A stretch of 64,000 bases of DNA. It comes from Dugong dugon (Eukaryota; Chordata; Mammalia; Sirenia; Dugongidae). The DNA lies in NCBI GenBank assembly GCA_030035585.1, contig CM057464.1, positions 78,724,919-78,788,918 of the forward strand, in the 5' to 3' direction. This document shows, one piece after another, positions 1 to 10,521 of this stretch; the first letter of the stretch is position 1; every line of letters begins with the position of its first letter. Made by a program: the position numbers and the translations under genes. Under the pieces are notes generated by a model, which was given only the letters and a program-made list of their open reading frames with translations, was not told the origin of the DNA and did no database searches.

Positions 1-329
1 AAAGGATATACGTTTCTAGTGGAAGTGGGACCATACAGGGCATATTCACTATATTATTCCTTTTTTCAATGAACATGTATTGATTAATTAATATGCCAGT
101 CATAGTGGGAATTATTGGAAGAGAGAACAGAAGAGGATGACCCATGAAAGGGAAGTATCTAGTATTCTGAGAACAGGAGTCACTCTAGGAATTAAGGAAA
201 TACAAGGTTCCTGTATTTCATGTGAAGTCTGAGAATGATAGAAAGGAAATGATAGAAATAATCCATACTGTGGCTCCATGAAAGCACAGGCTGCGCTAAC
301 TATATTGTCAGAGACCTAAAGTTATGAGA

Positions 330-720
330 CAGAGACTGCTAGATCTCCACCAAAATCCATTCTCTCCTTCTTCCATAGTTATGGGAATGTAGCTGGGCAT
401 ACGTATTTTCCAACCCCTCTTGCAGTTAGCCATATGATACTCTCAGGAGAGCAGGAGTGCTTCCTCCATGCTTTTGTCCCCCTTCCAGCTTGCTCTTTTC
501 TCCCATCCAGCTGGATGCAAATGACATGCTCTGGGGAATGGTGGATCTTCAAGATGAAAACAGCCTAAATCTCTGAATGACCACATGGAGGAGAGTCACC
601 CCACTCAATTGAACACTCAGTCTGAACTGTTATATGAACAAGAAATTAGCTTTTGTGGTGTTGGAGCCACTGCATTTTGCAATCCATTTATTACTACACT
701 TCAGTCTGTGCCAAATTAAG
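330..720 (+). repeat. Probable old LTR-like repeat
   Basis: CAGCTGGATGCAAATGACA, ACATGGAGGAGAGTCACCC and GTGGTGTTGGAGCCACTGC resemble the end of a mammalian LTR-type repeat. Family not fixed; broken and old. Confidence 0.4.
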
Positions 721-2664
721 AGAACAAAAAGAATATTTTCTTTTTAAATTTTTGCCTTGAATAGATTTCTTTCCTCATGGGACTAGGGGTGAAGATCATT
801 CACCTCTCAAGATAGTTTTCTCTTACTTGAGCCAACTGTTTTCTGAAATGCTTTTGAGGGCTCAGAGCTCAGTTTATGGAACTGGAGACAGCCTCCCTTG
901 ACTTGAAGGAACCACATCCCCAAAGAAATGTTTCAGTATTTCATAATAAGAAATTAACTCACTCCAAAAATTCTTCACCTCTTGTTCTGCAGAAAAAGAT
1001 TTAATTATTTTCTGCCTATGAAATAAGAAGGTAAAAAAAAGTCTTTTCCATTCTCAACTTAGTAATATTTATGTTAAGAAAGAATAGTCTGTTCATTTTA
1101 AAATAGGAGCTAGGGTCATGGTGGACCATTATAAATTTATAAATTTTTGTTACATGTTTATTGAGTAACTGCTGTATTCTAAGCACTGTGTTATAGACAC
1201 AGTCCCTCTTCACACAGGACTTGGACTTTGGCAGTGGATGATGGTATGTGAACAGGTAACTGCTGTAGAGCATGTCAAGGGCTAAGATGGGAAGAATGGA
1301 AGCCAAAGGAACACAGAGGGTATCTAACTGGATTTGAGGATTCCAGAAAGTCTTCTTGGAGGAAATTTCATATAAACTAGACAAGAAAGAGAAGTAGAAG
1401 TGAGCTATTTGGAGTCAAGGGAGGAATAGACTGTTCCATGAAGAGAGAATCAGTGCCAAGACATGAAGGCATCAAAAATGAGGAATTTCTAGAACCTCAA
1501 AGATGAAGGGGATGAATGCCAGACACTTATTTTGTCACATGATATGTAGACACTATTCTAATGCTTGAAAAATTGCTCGAAGATTATTTCTTTACCTAAT
1601 TTGACTCTTTTTCCTTAACTAGACACTCTGTACCCTTACTAGTAAGGCAAAAGTTATCAGCAAAATTCAAGCCCTGTGTTCAATGGGCACAAGAGGGAAT
1701 AAGTGAGGAATGAGAGGGAATGTTATGTGGATGGCCTGAAAGAGAGAGAGGAAGGCTTTAGCACACAGAACTTTCGTTTCTGGTGGGGGCATTTGCAAGA
1801 CAGATTTGGGTGTGTCTTGGAGATTCTGTTAGAAGAATTTTTCTTCTATTCTGCTGCAGGTAATGGTAACAGCTTCCAGTTTTAGCCCTGCTAACTTTGA
1901 AATTATCTCAAGCTTTCCTCATATGGTTCCTGCAGGGACCAATACAATAGGAAGTCAACACAATTTACCTGGCGACACTCTGACACTGTAGCTCCTGAAC
2001 AGCCCATTCCTCAAGGTACATATAAACTGAGTATAACTCCTCTGGCTGTATGACTCTTTAAGACTGCATACCTCACGCTCATAGTAGAGTTGACGGATTT
2101 AGCAGATAAAAACACAGGGCACGCAGCTAAATTTGAATTTCATATAAACGGTTAACAATTTTCTAGTATAATTATGTCCCAAATAACTGGCAAGCCTACT
2201 CCCTAGAGCAGATGTCTTGGCAGGGAGTCTGGAAAATTGTCATAAATTCATATTTTTTCCACAATTACTGTGTTGTGCTCGTACTCACATTCCATAGCTA
2301 TCGTGAAAATGTAGTCCCTTATTCCCATACCTTATCAGAAGGGCCCTGGTGGAAGTGCTTGGGAAAGACACATATAGGCAGCTAAGTCTTGGCCCTTAAG
2401 CACTATTAAAAAGGAAGAACTGGCCCTGTTGATTCATGCCTAATTCCTTGGGAGAAAGGAGATGCACGAAGTGACTTAAAGAGTGGTTGTCTTACAAAAA
2501 TCTCTCTACATCTTTGGAAGGACAATGCATCCTCATTACGGATCATTATGCTGGAAGAATGCTCACAGGCAGAAGGAAGGTGTTTTCTCTCCTTTAGCAG
2601 GGTGGCTATGCACCCGTGGCATGGTTCAACTTTTGGGAAAAACAATGCAAACGTTGTAACAGCA
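721..2664. other. Intergenic, nothing recognised
   Basis: AT-rich. The stretch 1127-1500 has the look of a very old interspersed repeat (a TTATTGAGTAACTGCTGTAT start), but I cannot name it. Open frames at 1016-1384 and 1703-1885 have no recognisable domain. Confidence 0.5.
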
Positions 2665-2893
2665 AGCATTGTACTGTTCTTACCATGTGCTTGGCACTGT
2701 CCTAAGAATGTAACATACATATTAATTTACTGACTCTTCACAATTCTCAAATATGGGGATGAGATAAGGAAACTTAGTCACAAAGGGAAAGAAACTGGCC
2801 CAAGTTCACACACTATTAGTAGCAGGCCAGGTTTAGGACCCAAGTTATGGTGCTCCGGAGCCTGTGTTCTTAACCACTGCACTATGCTGCCTC
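2665..2893 (-). repeat. MIR SINE
   Basis: CATGTGCTTGGCACTGTCC, GGCCCAAGTTCACACACTA and TTCTTAACCACTGCACTATG follow the MIR order in reverse. Ancient, pre-placental. Confidence 0.8.
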
Positions 2894-3064
2894 TCCTGCC
2901 GAAAGCTCATTTTGGAAGTCACTCAATATGGACGGAAACGCTTGTGACCAGAGGTGCCCTTTAGCAGTTGGTGTTGTGATTTCAAGTATTCAGGTCATCC
3001 CTTAGACTGCCAGAAATTAAGAAACACATAGGAATGCTTTATGTTCAAGAAAGCTGGTAATCTC

Positions 3065-3260
3065 AAATATTAGTTACATTATTTGCTATGTTGGGCATTT
3101 TATACACTTTATTCATTTAATTCTCATGACCTATGAGAATTTATTTATCTCCTTTTTGAAAAATGATATTGGTTGTTAGAAAGTTTAAGTGGGTGGTTAC
3201 ATATTAAGTAAAAGAATTAGCAGTTGAATCTCTGTACTTATGCCCCACTGCTCCCTTGGA
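3065..3260 (-). repeat. MIR-like fragment
   Basis: TTCATTTAATTCTCATGACC and an AGCAGTTGAATCTCTG segment in MIR order; diverged. Confidence 0.45.
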
Positions 3261-3681
3261 ATGACTCTAGAAATACAAGTTACAATTACATTTACTTCAG
3301 GTTTGCTTTTAGAAGGTTTTCATGCTTCTGTGAAATGAGAATGAGCTGTGGCTTTTTGAGAATTTATATTCAGTAACTGTAATACGTTGTGAATTCCTAT
3401 TCTGGCATTTTCTTTCAAAAACTGAAGATACCTTTCCTTCTCCAATGAAAACAGGTGTGCAATTTGAAAAAGAGAATCTTCCCTCTGTCTGTCATACCTT
3501 GTTTTGGTCATGTCTAACATTTTATTGGCATTGCATAAAATAGCATAATTTAATGAGGTGAGCACAATTTAAAGATAATATATATGGATTACTCTTATTT
3601 ACCTAAACAGCAGGTGTATTCTCTAAGGTTATGTCTTCACAGACAGACTGATTTCACTGAATTTTGTTTAATAAAGGTAAC

Positions 3682-4096
3682 TGCTATGGATTGAATTGTG
3701 TTCCCTCAAAAAGATATGTTGAAGTCCTAACCCTGTGATCTTGTTTAAATGTGACCTTCTTTGAAGATGTTATCAGCTAACATGAGGTCATACTAGAATA
3801 CAGTGGGTCCTAACCCAGTATGAGTGGTGTCCTTACAAAAGAGAAGAGACCCAGAGGGAAGAATTTTACATGACACAGAGGCAGAGATTGTAACAGCAGC
3901 CAAAAAAAATGCCTGGTCTACAAGAAGCTGGGAAAGATAAGGAAGGATCTTCCCCTAGAGCCTTCAGTAAAAACATGGCCCTGCCAATACCTTGAATTCG
4001 TACTTCTAGCCTCCAGCACTATGAGACAATAAACTTTTGTTCTTATAAAGCACCCAGTTTGTGGTACTTTGTTATGGCAATACTAGTAAACCAACA
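3682..4096 (+). mobile_element. MaLR-type solo LTR
   Basis: TGCTATGGATTGAATTGTG start and CCCAGTTTGTGGTACTTTG near the end are typical of MLT1-like LTRs of ERVL-MaLR. An old fossil; no internal region is seen beside it. Confidence 0.82.
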
Positions 4097-4254
4097 ATTA
4101 AAAATCCTAGAAATTAAACATGAATGTTAGAGGCAAGAAAAGTACAACAGAAGCTATTCTATGTTAAGATTATTTCCCTTACTGTATTAAAAGTCAGTAA
4201 ATTAATAGGATGGAATGGGATATATATTTTTTAATTTGGTTATTTGCAACTAAG

Positions 4255-4590
4255 GTAGCGGTGGTTCAGTGATGGAATTCTCACCTTCCATACGGGAGAA
4301 CTGGGTTCTATTCCTGGTTAAGCCACCTCATGTGCAGTCACTACCTGTCTGTCAGTGGAAGGTTTGCAAGTTGTTATGCTGCTGAACAGCTTTCAGAGGA
4401 GTTTCCAGACTAAGACCTAGGAAGAAAGGCCTGGCAATCCACTTCCAAAAAATCAGCCAGTGAAAACCCTATGGATCACAACAGTCCAATCCACAACTGA
4501 TCATGGGGCTAGTGTAGAACTGGGCAGCATTTCTTTCTGTTGTGCATGGGGTCCCCATGAGTAGGGCTGATTCCACAGCCATTAACAACA
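4255..4590 (+). repeat. tRNA-Gly-headed SINE with RTE-derived body
   Basis: Head GCGGTGGTTCAGTGATGGAA with a GGGTTCTATTCC B box resembles tRNA-Gly. The body (TTTCCAGACTAAGACCTAGG, AGCCAGTGAAAACCCTATGG) matches the RTE 5' end and the tail (TTCTGTTGTGCATGGGGTCC) the RTE 3' end. The word AAGGTAGC flanks it (4252-4259, 4590-4597). Confidence 0.8.
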
Positions 4591-4784
4591 AGGTAGCTAA
4601 ACTGATACTGAACAGCCTACACAACCCAGTTCTGACCCCTTTTCTAATATAATTTTCCAAAGATTCACAAAAACTCTATTTTCCAGCTAGACTGATTGAT
4701 TCTACATATGCCTTACGCATGTTTTTGAAACAGTTTGAAAATATATAATCTTAATTTGGAGTAGTATCCCTATTGTATTGTGGC

Positions 4785-4900
4785 TATCTGAATCCTATTC
4801 ATCCTTTAAAGCTCTTCTTAAATTCTAACTCTTCTGTGTATCCTTCCCTGGTCTGTCTGATTCAGAGTTGGATCTCAGCTCTGTTACACATTTTTTGCCT
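4785..4900 (+). mobile_element. Possible L2 fragment
   Basis: CTTTAAAGCTCTTCTTAAAT and CCTTCCCTGGTCTGTC resemble an L2 3' segment. Weak, directly left of an RTE. Confidence 0.4.
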
Positions 4901-4901
4901 C

Positions 4902-5278
4902 TGTTCTTAGGTGCCGTCCAGTCGATTCCAACTCATAACGACCCTATGTACAACAGAATGAAAAGCTGCCTGGTCCTGTGCCATCCTCACAACCTCTGTT
5001 ATGCTTGAGCCCATTGTTGCAGCCACTGTGTCAATTCATCTCATCTAGGGTCTTCCTCTTTTTCACTGACCCTGTACTTTACCCAGCATGATGTCCTTCT
5101 CCAGGGACTGATCCCTCCTGATAACATGTCCAAAGTTTGTGACACATAGTCTCGCCATCCTTGCTTCTAAGGAGCATCCTGGCTGTACTTCTTCCAAGAC
5201 ATTTGTTTGTTCTTTTGGCAGTCCATGGTATATTCAATATTCTTCATCAGCACCATAATTCAACGGCCTCTACCATTC
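4902..5278 (-). mobile_element. RTE (BovB-clade) LINE, 3' end
   Basis: Starts with the RTE tail (GTGCC...CAGTCGATTCCAACTCATA on the plus strand) and runs through CTGACCCTGTACTTTACC and GGTATATTCAATATTCTTC. It is 5'-truncated. Confidence 0.88.
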
Positions 5279-5638
5279 GTTTATTTGATGCTTAAACTAT
5301 CTGTTTGCATTATCTTTTTTCTAATATGTATAACTCTGATTCAGCAAGGGTCTGTATGAGATTGGCTCACACACTACACAAGTCCAAAATCCTCAAGATT
5401 TCTGCTAATTCCCTATAGCTTACATTTTTGTGGTTATCAGTGGTGCCAGAATCCTATCTGCTTGAATTAATTTCGTTTATATTATTTCACAGACTGTCTC
5501 ATCCCAAATTGCATTGATTCATATGCAAATTTTAGTGTGTTTCTCAATTTCAGGGGTAGAAAAAATCTCTTATAAGGTAGTTGTGGATGTAATAGATTTG
5601 AGCCAACATATTGAAGGTTTATGTTACAGGCACATTAA

Positions 5639-5675
5639 ATAAATAAATAGATAGATAGATAGATAAATAAATAAA
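5639..5675. repeat. AAAT/GATA simple repeat
   Basis: Alternating AAATA and GATA units between unique sequence. Confidence 0.95.
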
Positions 5676-5797
5676 CACCAAATATTTCATCCTCAAAATA
5701 CCGTTAACGTCATCTTGCATGTCACCCCAGCCTCACAACATCTTTTTTGTTTCTGTATCCCTCTTTTCTCCTTTGTGCCTTCTCTTTATTTTTTTTC

Positions 5798-6161
5798 ACC
5801 TGTTGCCATCGAGTCAATTCCAACTTATGGTGACCCTATGTACAGAACTGCTCCACAGGGTTTTCTTAGCTGTAATATTTATGGAAACAGATCACCAGGC
5901 CTTATTTCCATGGTGCCGCTGGGTAGGTTCAAACCACCAACTTTTAGTCTAGTAAAAAAAATACCTGTTGCTATCAAGTCGATTCCAACTCATAGCGACC
6001 CCATAGGACACAGTAGAACTGCCTCATACGGCTTCCAAAGAGTGGCTGGTGGATTCGAACTGCAGATCTTTTGGTTAGCAGCCATAACTCTTAACCACTG
6101 CACCACCAGGTCTTCTTTATGTTAGTAGTCAAGTGCAATCTGCCTGTGCCACCCAGGGACC
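5798..6161 (-). repeat. AfroSINE (long variant) split by a second AfroSINE
   Basis: The outer copy covers 5798-5950 and 6117-6161 (GCCACCCAGGGAC is the complement of its head). It is interrupted by another copy at 5954-6116. Confidence 0.8.
5954..6116 (-). repeat. AfroSINE nested in an older AfroSINE
   Basis: A complete copy on the minus strand: AAGTCGATTCCAACTCATAG tail, GGTTAGCAGCC body, CACCACCAGG head. It is younger than its host copy. Confidence 0.85.
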
Positions 6162-7140
6162 TTCTATTTTTTCGACTTCCTCTAAATTTCACTAAGTTTT
6201 ACATTCAGAATGCTTTATAGCTCTCTCATTGTATTGGACAACTTTGCCCTCAGATCTTATCTTCTACACCAAAAAATTTGTCAAGGCATATTTCTAAAAC
6301 AAATACTCATTTCTTCCTAAGAAGAACACTGATGTTATTTGTTAAAATACTACTTTTTCACAAAACATACTCCTTACAGGTGAACAGAGCTTATCTACCA
6401 AACTAGGCTATGTGTTCTTGAGGGAAGGAATCATATCCTTAAAATTGTCTAGCAGAACCACACACACATAGCAGATGTATAGGCATTATTTATTAATTGC
6501 TTCACAGAATTGTTGTCTCACGTAAGGTCATTCTCAGTTACAACAGTTTTAATTAGAAGAAAGGTGGGGGGATGTGGATTCTTCCATTCCTGAGGCTTAA
6601 GGGCTATAGAAGTTTCTGATTCATGATTCAGGAGGCTATGATGGCTATTTTGAACTTTGGGTTCCAATTTAAATAATAACTTACTATAAACATGATTCTT
6701 ATCTGCATTAAACTACCCATAGTTTAAAACAACACAAAACTTGATTGCTTTCTTGTCTGAGACTTTATATTGTAGACGACACTTCAGAAGGGGAGGACAG
6801 TGGCATTTGATGCTCAAATGTAATCAATGTATAGTTAGTTCAATTAATTGCTACACAATTTTTAGTTTATAGGCTTTTACATGTTCCATAAAAGCTTTCA
6901 TTACTGCAGTAGATATTATTTGTTCATAATTATTTGCTCTCTTGCTGATCTAATCACGCAGGATTTACTTTCCCAGCCCACAGATTTGGAGATGGCCATG
7001 TGATATGTTTTGGTCTCTGAGATACGGATGGACATAATATCTGTTATATCTGAGCAGAAGCTTCAAATATAACCGTGTGGTTTTGCTTGGGTTTTTTGCT
7101 CCTGTGCCTTCTGCCAGGAAAAAGGCTTAGCCTAGATAGA
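6162..7140. other. Intergenic; L2-like and LTR-like remnants
   Basis: About 6390-6500 resembles an L2 tail. About 6955-7135 (GTGATATGTTTTGGTCTCTG, CTCCTGTGCCTTCTGCCAGG) resembles an old LTR-type repeat. The rest is unrecognised. Confidence 0.35.
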
Positions 7141-7146
7141 AATTGG

Positions 7147-7216
7147 GAGCCCTGGTGGCATAGCGGTTAAAGTGATCTACTGCTAACCAAAAGGTTAGAG
7201 GTTCGAAACCACCAGC
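7147..7216 (+). repeat. AfroSINE head only
   Basis: GAGCCCTGGTGGCATAGCGG and GCTAACCAAAAGGTTAGAGG, then it abuts a 3'-truncated RTE segment of opposite orientation. The SINE body and tail are gone. Confidence 0.8.
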
Positions 7217-7856
7217 AGCCCCTCGCTTCTAAGGAGCAGTCCGGTTGTACTTCTCTCAAGACAGATTTGTTCGTTCTTTTGGCAGTTCGTGGTATATTCA
7301 ATATTCGTCACCAACACCGTGATTCAAAGGCGTCCATTCTTCTTAGGTCTTCCTTATTCATTGTCCAGCTTTCACACGCGTACGAGGTGATTGAAAACAC
7401 CATGGCTTGAGTCAAGGGCACTTTAGTCCTTAAAGTGACATCTTTGATTTTTAACACTTTAAAGAGGTCTTTTGCTGTAGATTTGCCCAGTGCAACGTGT
7501 CACTGGATGTCTTGACTGCTGCTTTCTTGTGCGGTGATTGTGGATCCAAGTAAAATGAAATCCTTGACAACTTCAATCTTTTCTCCATTTATCATGATGT
7601 TGTTTATTGGCCCAGTTGTGAGGATTTTTGTTTTCTTCATGTTGAGGCTTAATCCATACTGAAGGATGCTGTTTTTGATCTTCATCAGTAAGTACTTCAA
7701 GCCCTCTTCCCTTTCAGTAAGCAAGGTTGTGTCATCTGCATACCGCAGGCTGTTAAGGAGTCTCCTTCCGATCCCAATGCCCCGTTCTTCATTTAGTCCA
7801 GCTTCTTGGATTATTTGCTCAGCATACAGATTGAATAAGTATCGAGCTACAATAGT
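7217..7856 (-). mobile_element. RTE LINE segment, 3' part of inverted pair
   Basis: Encodes on the minus strand the part from FNLYAEQIIQEAGLNEE through LRYADDTTLL (the reverse-transcriptase catalytic box) to near the 3' UTR. The last few hundred bases of the element and its tail are missing at the left, where an AfroSINE head abuts. It is joined at 7856/7857 to an upstream RTE segment in the opposite orientation. Confidence 0.85.
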
Positions 7857-8610
7857 GAAGGATTCTATGGGGAAAATACTGAACAGTGTGGAAAGCATCA
7901 AAAGAAGATGGAAGAAATACACAGAGTCACTTTACCAGAAAGAACTGGTCGAAGTTCATTCATTTCAAGAGGTAGCATATGATCAAGAACCGACGGTACT
8001 GAAGACATTGGCAAAAAACAAGGCTCCAGGAATTTATGGAATACCAGCTGAGATGTTTCAACAAATGGATGCAGCTCTGAAAGTGCTCACTTGTCTATGT
8101 CAAGAAATTTGGAAGACAGCTACCTGGCCAACCAACTGGAAGAGATCCATATTTATGCCTATTCCAAAGAAAGGTGATTCAACAGAATGCAGAAATTATC
8201 AAACAATATCATTAATATCACACGCAAGTAAAATTTTGCTGAAGATCATTCAAAAGCAGCTGCAGTATTACATCGACAGGGAACTGCCAGAAATTCAAGC
8301 TAGATGCAGAGGTAGGACATGGAACCAGGGATATCATTGCTGACGTCAGATGGATCCTGGCTGAAAGCAGAGAATACCAGAAAGATGTTTACCTGTGTTT
8401 TACTGACTATGAAAAGGCATTCAACTATGTGGATCATACAAATTATGAATAACATTGTGAAGAATGGGAATTCCAGAACACTTAATTGTGCTCGTGAGGA
8501 ACCTGTACATAGATCAGGAGACAGTTGTATGAAGAGAACAAGGGATACTGCATAGTTTAAAGTCAGGAAAGGTGTGCATCAGGGTTGCATCCTTTTACTT
8601 TATATCATAG
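7857..8610 (+). mobile_element. RTE LINE segment, inverted 5' part
   Basis: Encodes on the plus strand the earlier reverse-transcriptase region (SIKRRWKKYTESLYQKEL, MPIPKKGDSTECRNYQ, KILLKIIQKQLQYYIDREL) and decays to a VHQGCI-like end at about 8600. That end is the sequence that normally directly precedes FNLYAEQ at the other side of the pair. Stops and small deletions are present. Confidence 0.85.
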
Positions 8611-9344
8611 CATCCTAATTTCTGTCAGTTATTTTCTTTTGATGTTGGTTGTATGTATACCAATTTGGAAAACTCTGGTGTGTTATATTACTTTGTGGGG
8701 CTATAAATGTTTAGTAATTTTTTCTTCATCTGGAAATAGATGGCTTATGATCTCTTAAATAAATTTTTTATGTTTTTGGTTCATTATCCCAAAAATGTTA
8801 GTTTATCTACCCTGATTAAGTATGATCTATTGCTTAGCCAAGCAATTTCAAGTGAGAATAAGTTTCAAAACTGCGGAGCACTGGTTTTTATTAATAAATT
8901 CTTTATAAATGCAATTAAATTGATCTCAAGCTCATTTTGAAGACTATTAGAGAATGGTCACTTAATTCTTTTAATAAAATATTAAAACTTCCATAGGCTT
9001 AAAGATACAGACCATGATTTTTATATTTTAAAGTATATTAGAAAATATAATACAATAATATAGACTCACTTAATAAGCAAGTATTTTATCAGCTATTATT
9101 TAAGATTAGATAGTACATTTTGTCAAGAACTGTGAAGTATCTGAGATTATTTCCTACTTGGAAACCAACAAGTTTGCCTACCATAGGTTGATGGATACTG
9201 AGTCAGAACTAAAGGACGCTATTACTCACAATCTAGCAAGCTGTCTGAACCTTAGCATACTTGCGTCAGTTTCCCTTGCCCCACAGGAGCAATGTGAATG
9301 GGCCCAGATAGATGCTTACTCATTTAGTGGGTTGGAATACAGGA
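8611..9344. other. Intergenic, nothing recognised
   Basis: AT-rich; small chance frames only. Confidence 0.6.
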
Positions 9345-9756
9345 GAACACCACTGTCTGTCACTTTGTCATGTCACAGGTATTTCAAATACCAACAGGAT
9401 CACCCATCGTGAACAGATTCCAGCAGAGCTTCCAGACTAAGACTAAGAAGAAAGGTCTGGCTATCTACTTAACAGCCGAAGAAAGCCTTATGGATTACAA
9501 AAGAACATTTGTCTGACTCACTTGTTTTGGAAATATCATCAGGAGGGATCAATTGCTGAAACAGGACATCATGTTTGGTAAAGTAAAGGGCCAGTGAGGG
9601 TGAGGGACACTCTCAGTGAGATAGACTGGCACAATGGCCACAATGATGGACTTGAACATATCAGTGATCATGAAATTGACATGGGAACAGGCAGCATTTT
9701 GTCCCATTGTACACAAGGTCGCCATGAATCAGAGTTGATTTGATGGCAGCTATCTA
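9345..9756 (+). mobile_element. RTE-derived element, 5' end joined to 3' end
   Basis: Bases 9345-9515 resemble the RTE 5' end (CTGTCTGTCACTTTGTC, GAGCTTCCAGACTAAGACTA). Bases 9525-9740 are the RTE 3' end in the same orientation (CATCAGGAGGGATCAATTGC, GGACATCATGTTTGGTAAAG). All of the coding middle is absent. It ends in an (ATCT)n tract, 9741-9767. Confidence 0.7.
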
Positions 9757-9767
9757 TCTATCCATCT

Positions 9768-10508
9768 AATACAGAAGAACCCTGAGTTTAGGAAAACTGA
9801 ATCTTTTATAATGTTCAGTTATCATGCCTATCCTTTGCTCTGGAGAAAGACACTATCTCTATTTCCAAGGTTGTTTACAAAATATCTTTCAAAAGAGTAT
9901 AAAACAAAGGGCAGCTAATATATTTCTCTTAGACGTGTGAAAACATGACAGACCTATGGAGAACTGTCTCTCAATATATTTCAAAGTAAATTATAAATTG
10001 ATTAAAATTAATACAAAAATCCAATAAAACCAATAATTTAAAATTCACACTTTTAAGCTACAAGAACATATAGATGAATATTTGCTTAACATCTTCAGGG
10101 AAGGACTTTCTAAGACTAAAAATAATAAAAGAAATTACAATAGGAAAGACTGATGGATCAAACTATCTAAAATTTTAGTTCAACACAGTTAAAAACAACA
10201 TAAATAGAAATAAGGTAATGAGAAAATATTTGCAATAAACATGAATGATAAATGCTTAATATCCTTACTATATATTTAGGTATATAAGGCAAAAGCATTG
10301 GAATATATTCAGCTTACATATACAACAAAATTTAAAAATAAACCATTCTTCCTCTCTATCTTTTCTAAATCTATTTACTTAAAAGGCCAAAATATTTTAT
10401 TCTACTCCTATACTGAAAAATGTTTTAATATTTTCATGAACTCTTGGCATGTATCATTAAGACTATGAATATTAAAGAAAAATCTACTTGTTAAAAGTTT
10501 TTGTTAAA
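9768..10508. other. Intergenic, nothing recognised
   Basis: Very AT-rich sequence between the RTE derivative and the L1 cluster. Confidence 0.6.
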
Positions 10509-10521
10509 GAAAATGGTGTTT

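Noticed and set aside
3320-3565. 81-codon minus-strand frame with protein-like composition
   Set aside because: It contains no recognised domain, splice signals or tail of a retrocopy. Probably chance in AT-rich DNA.
4255-4325. tRNA-Gly-like sequence
   Set aside because: It runs without a break into the SINE body and is flanked by a short direct repeat. It is a SINE promoter head and not a tRNA gene.
5715-6125. 136-codon frame on the plus strand
   Set aside because: It runs antisense through two nested AfroSINEs; the peptide is the SINE read backwards.
7666-8343. 225-codon frame on the plus strand
   Set aside because: It crosses the RTE inversion junction. The first part is antisense RTE and the second part sense RTE, so it is not a gene.
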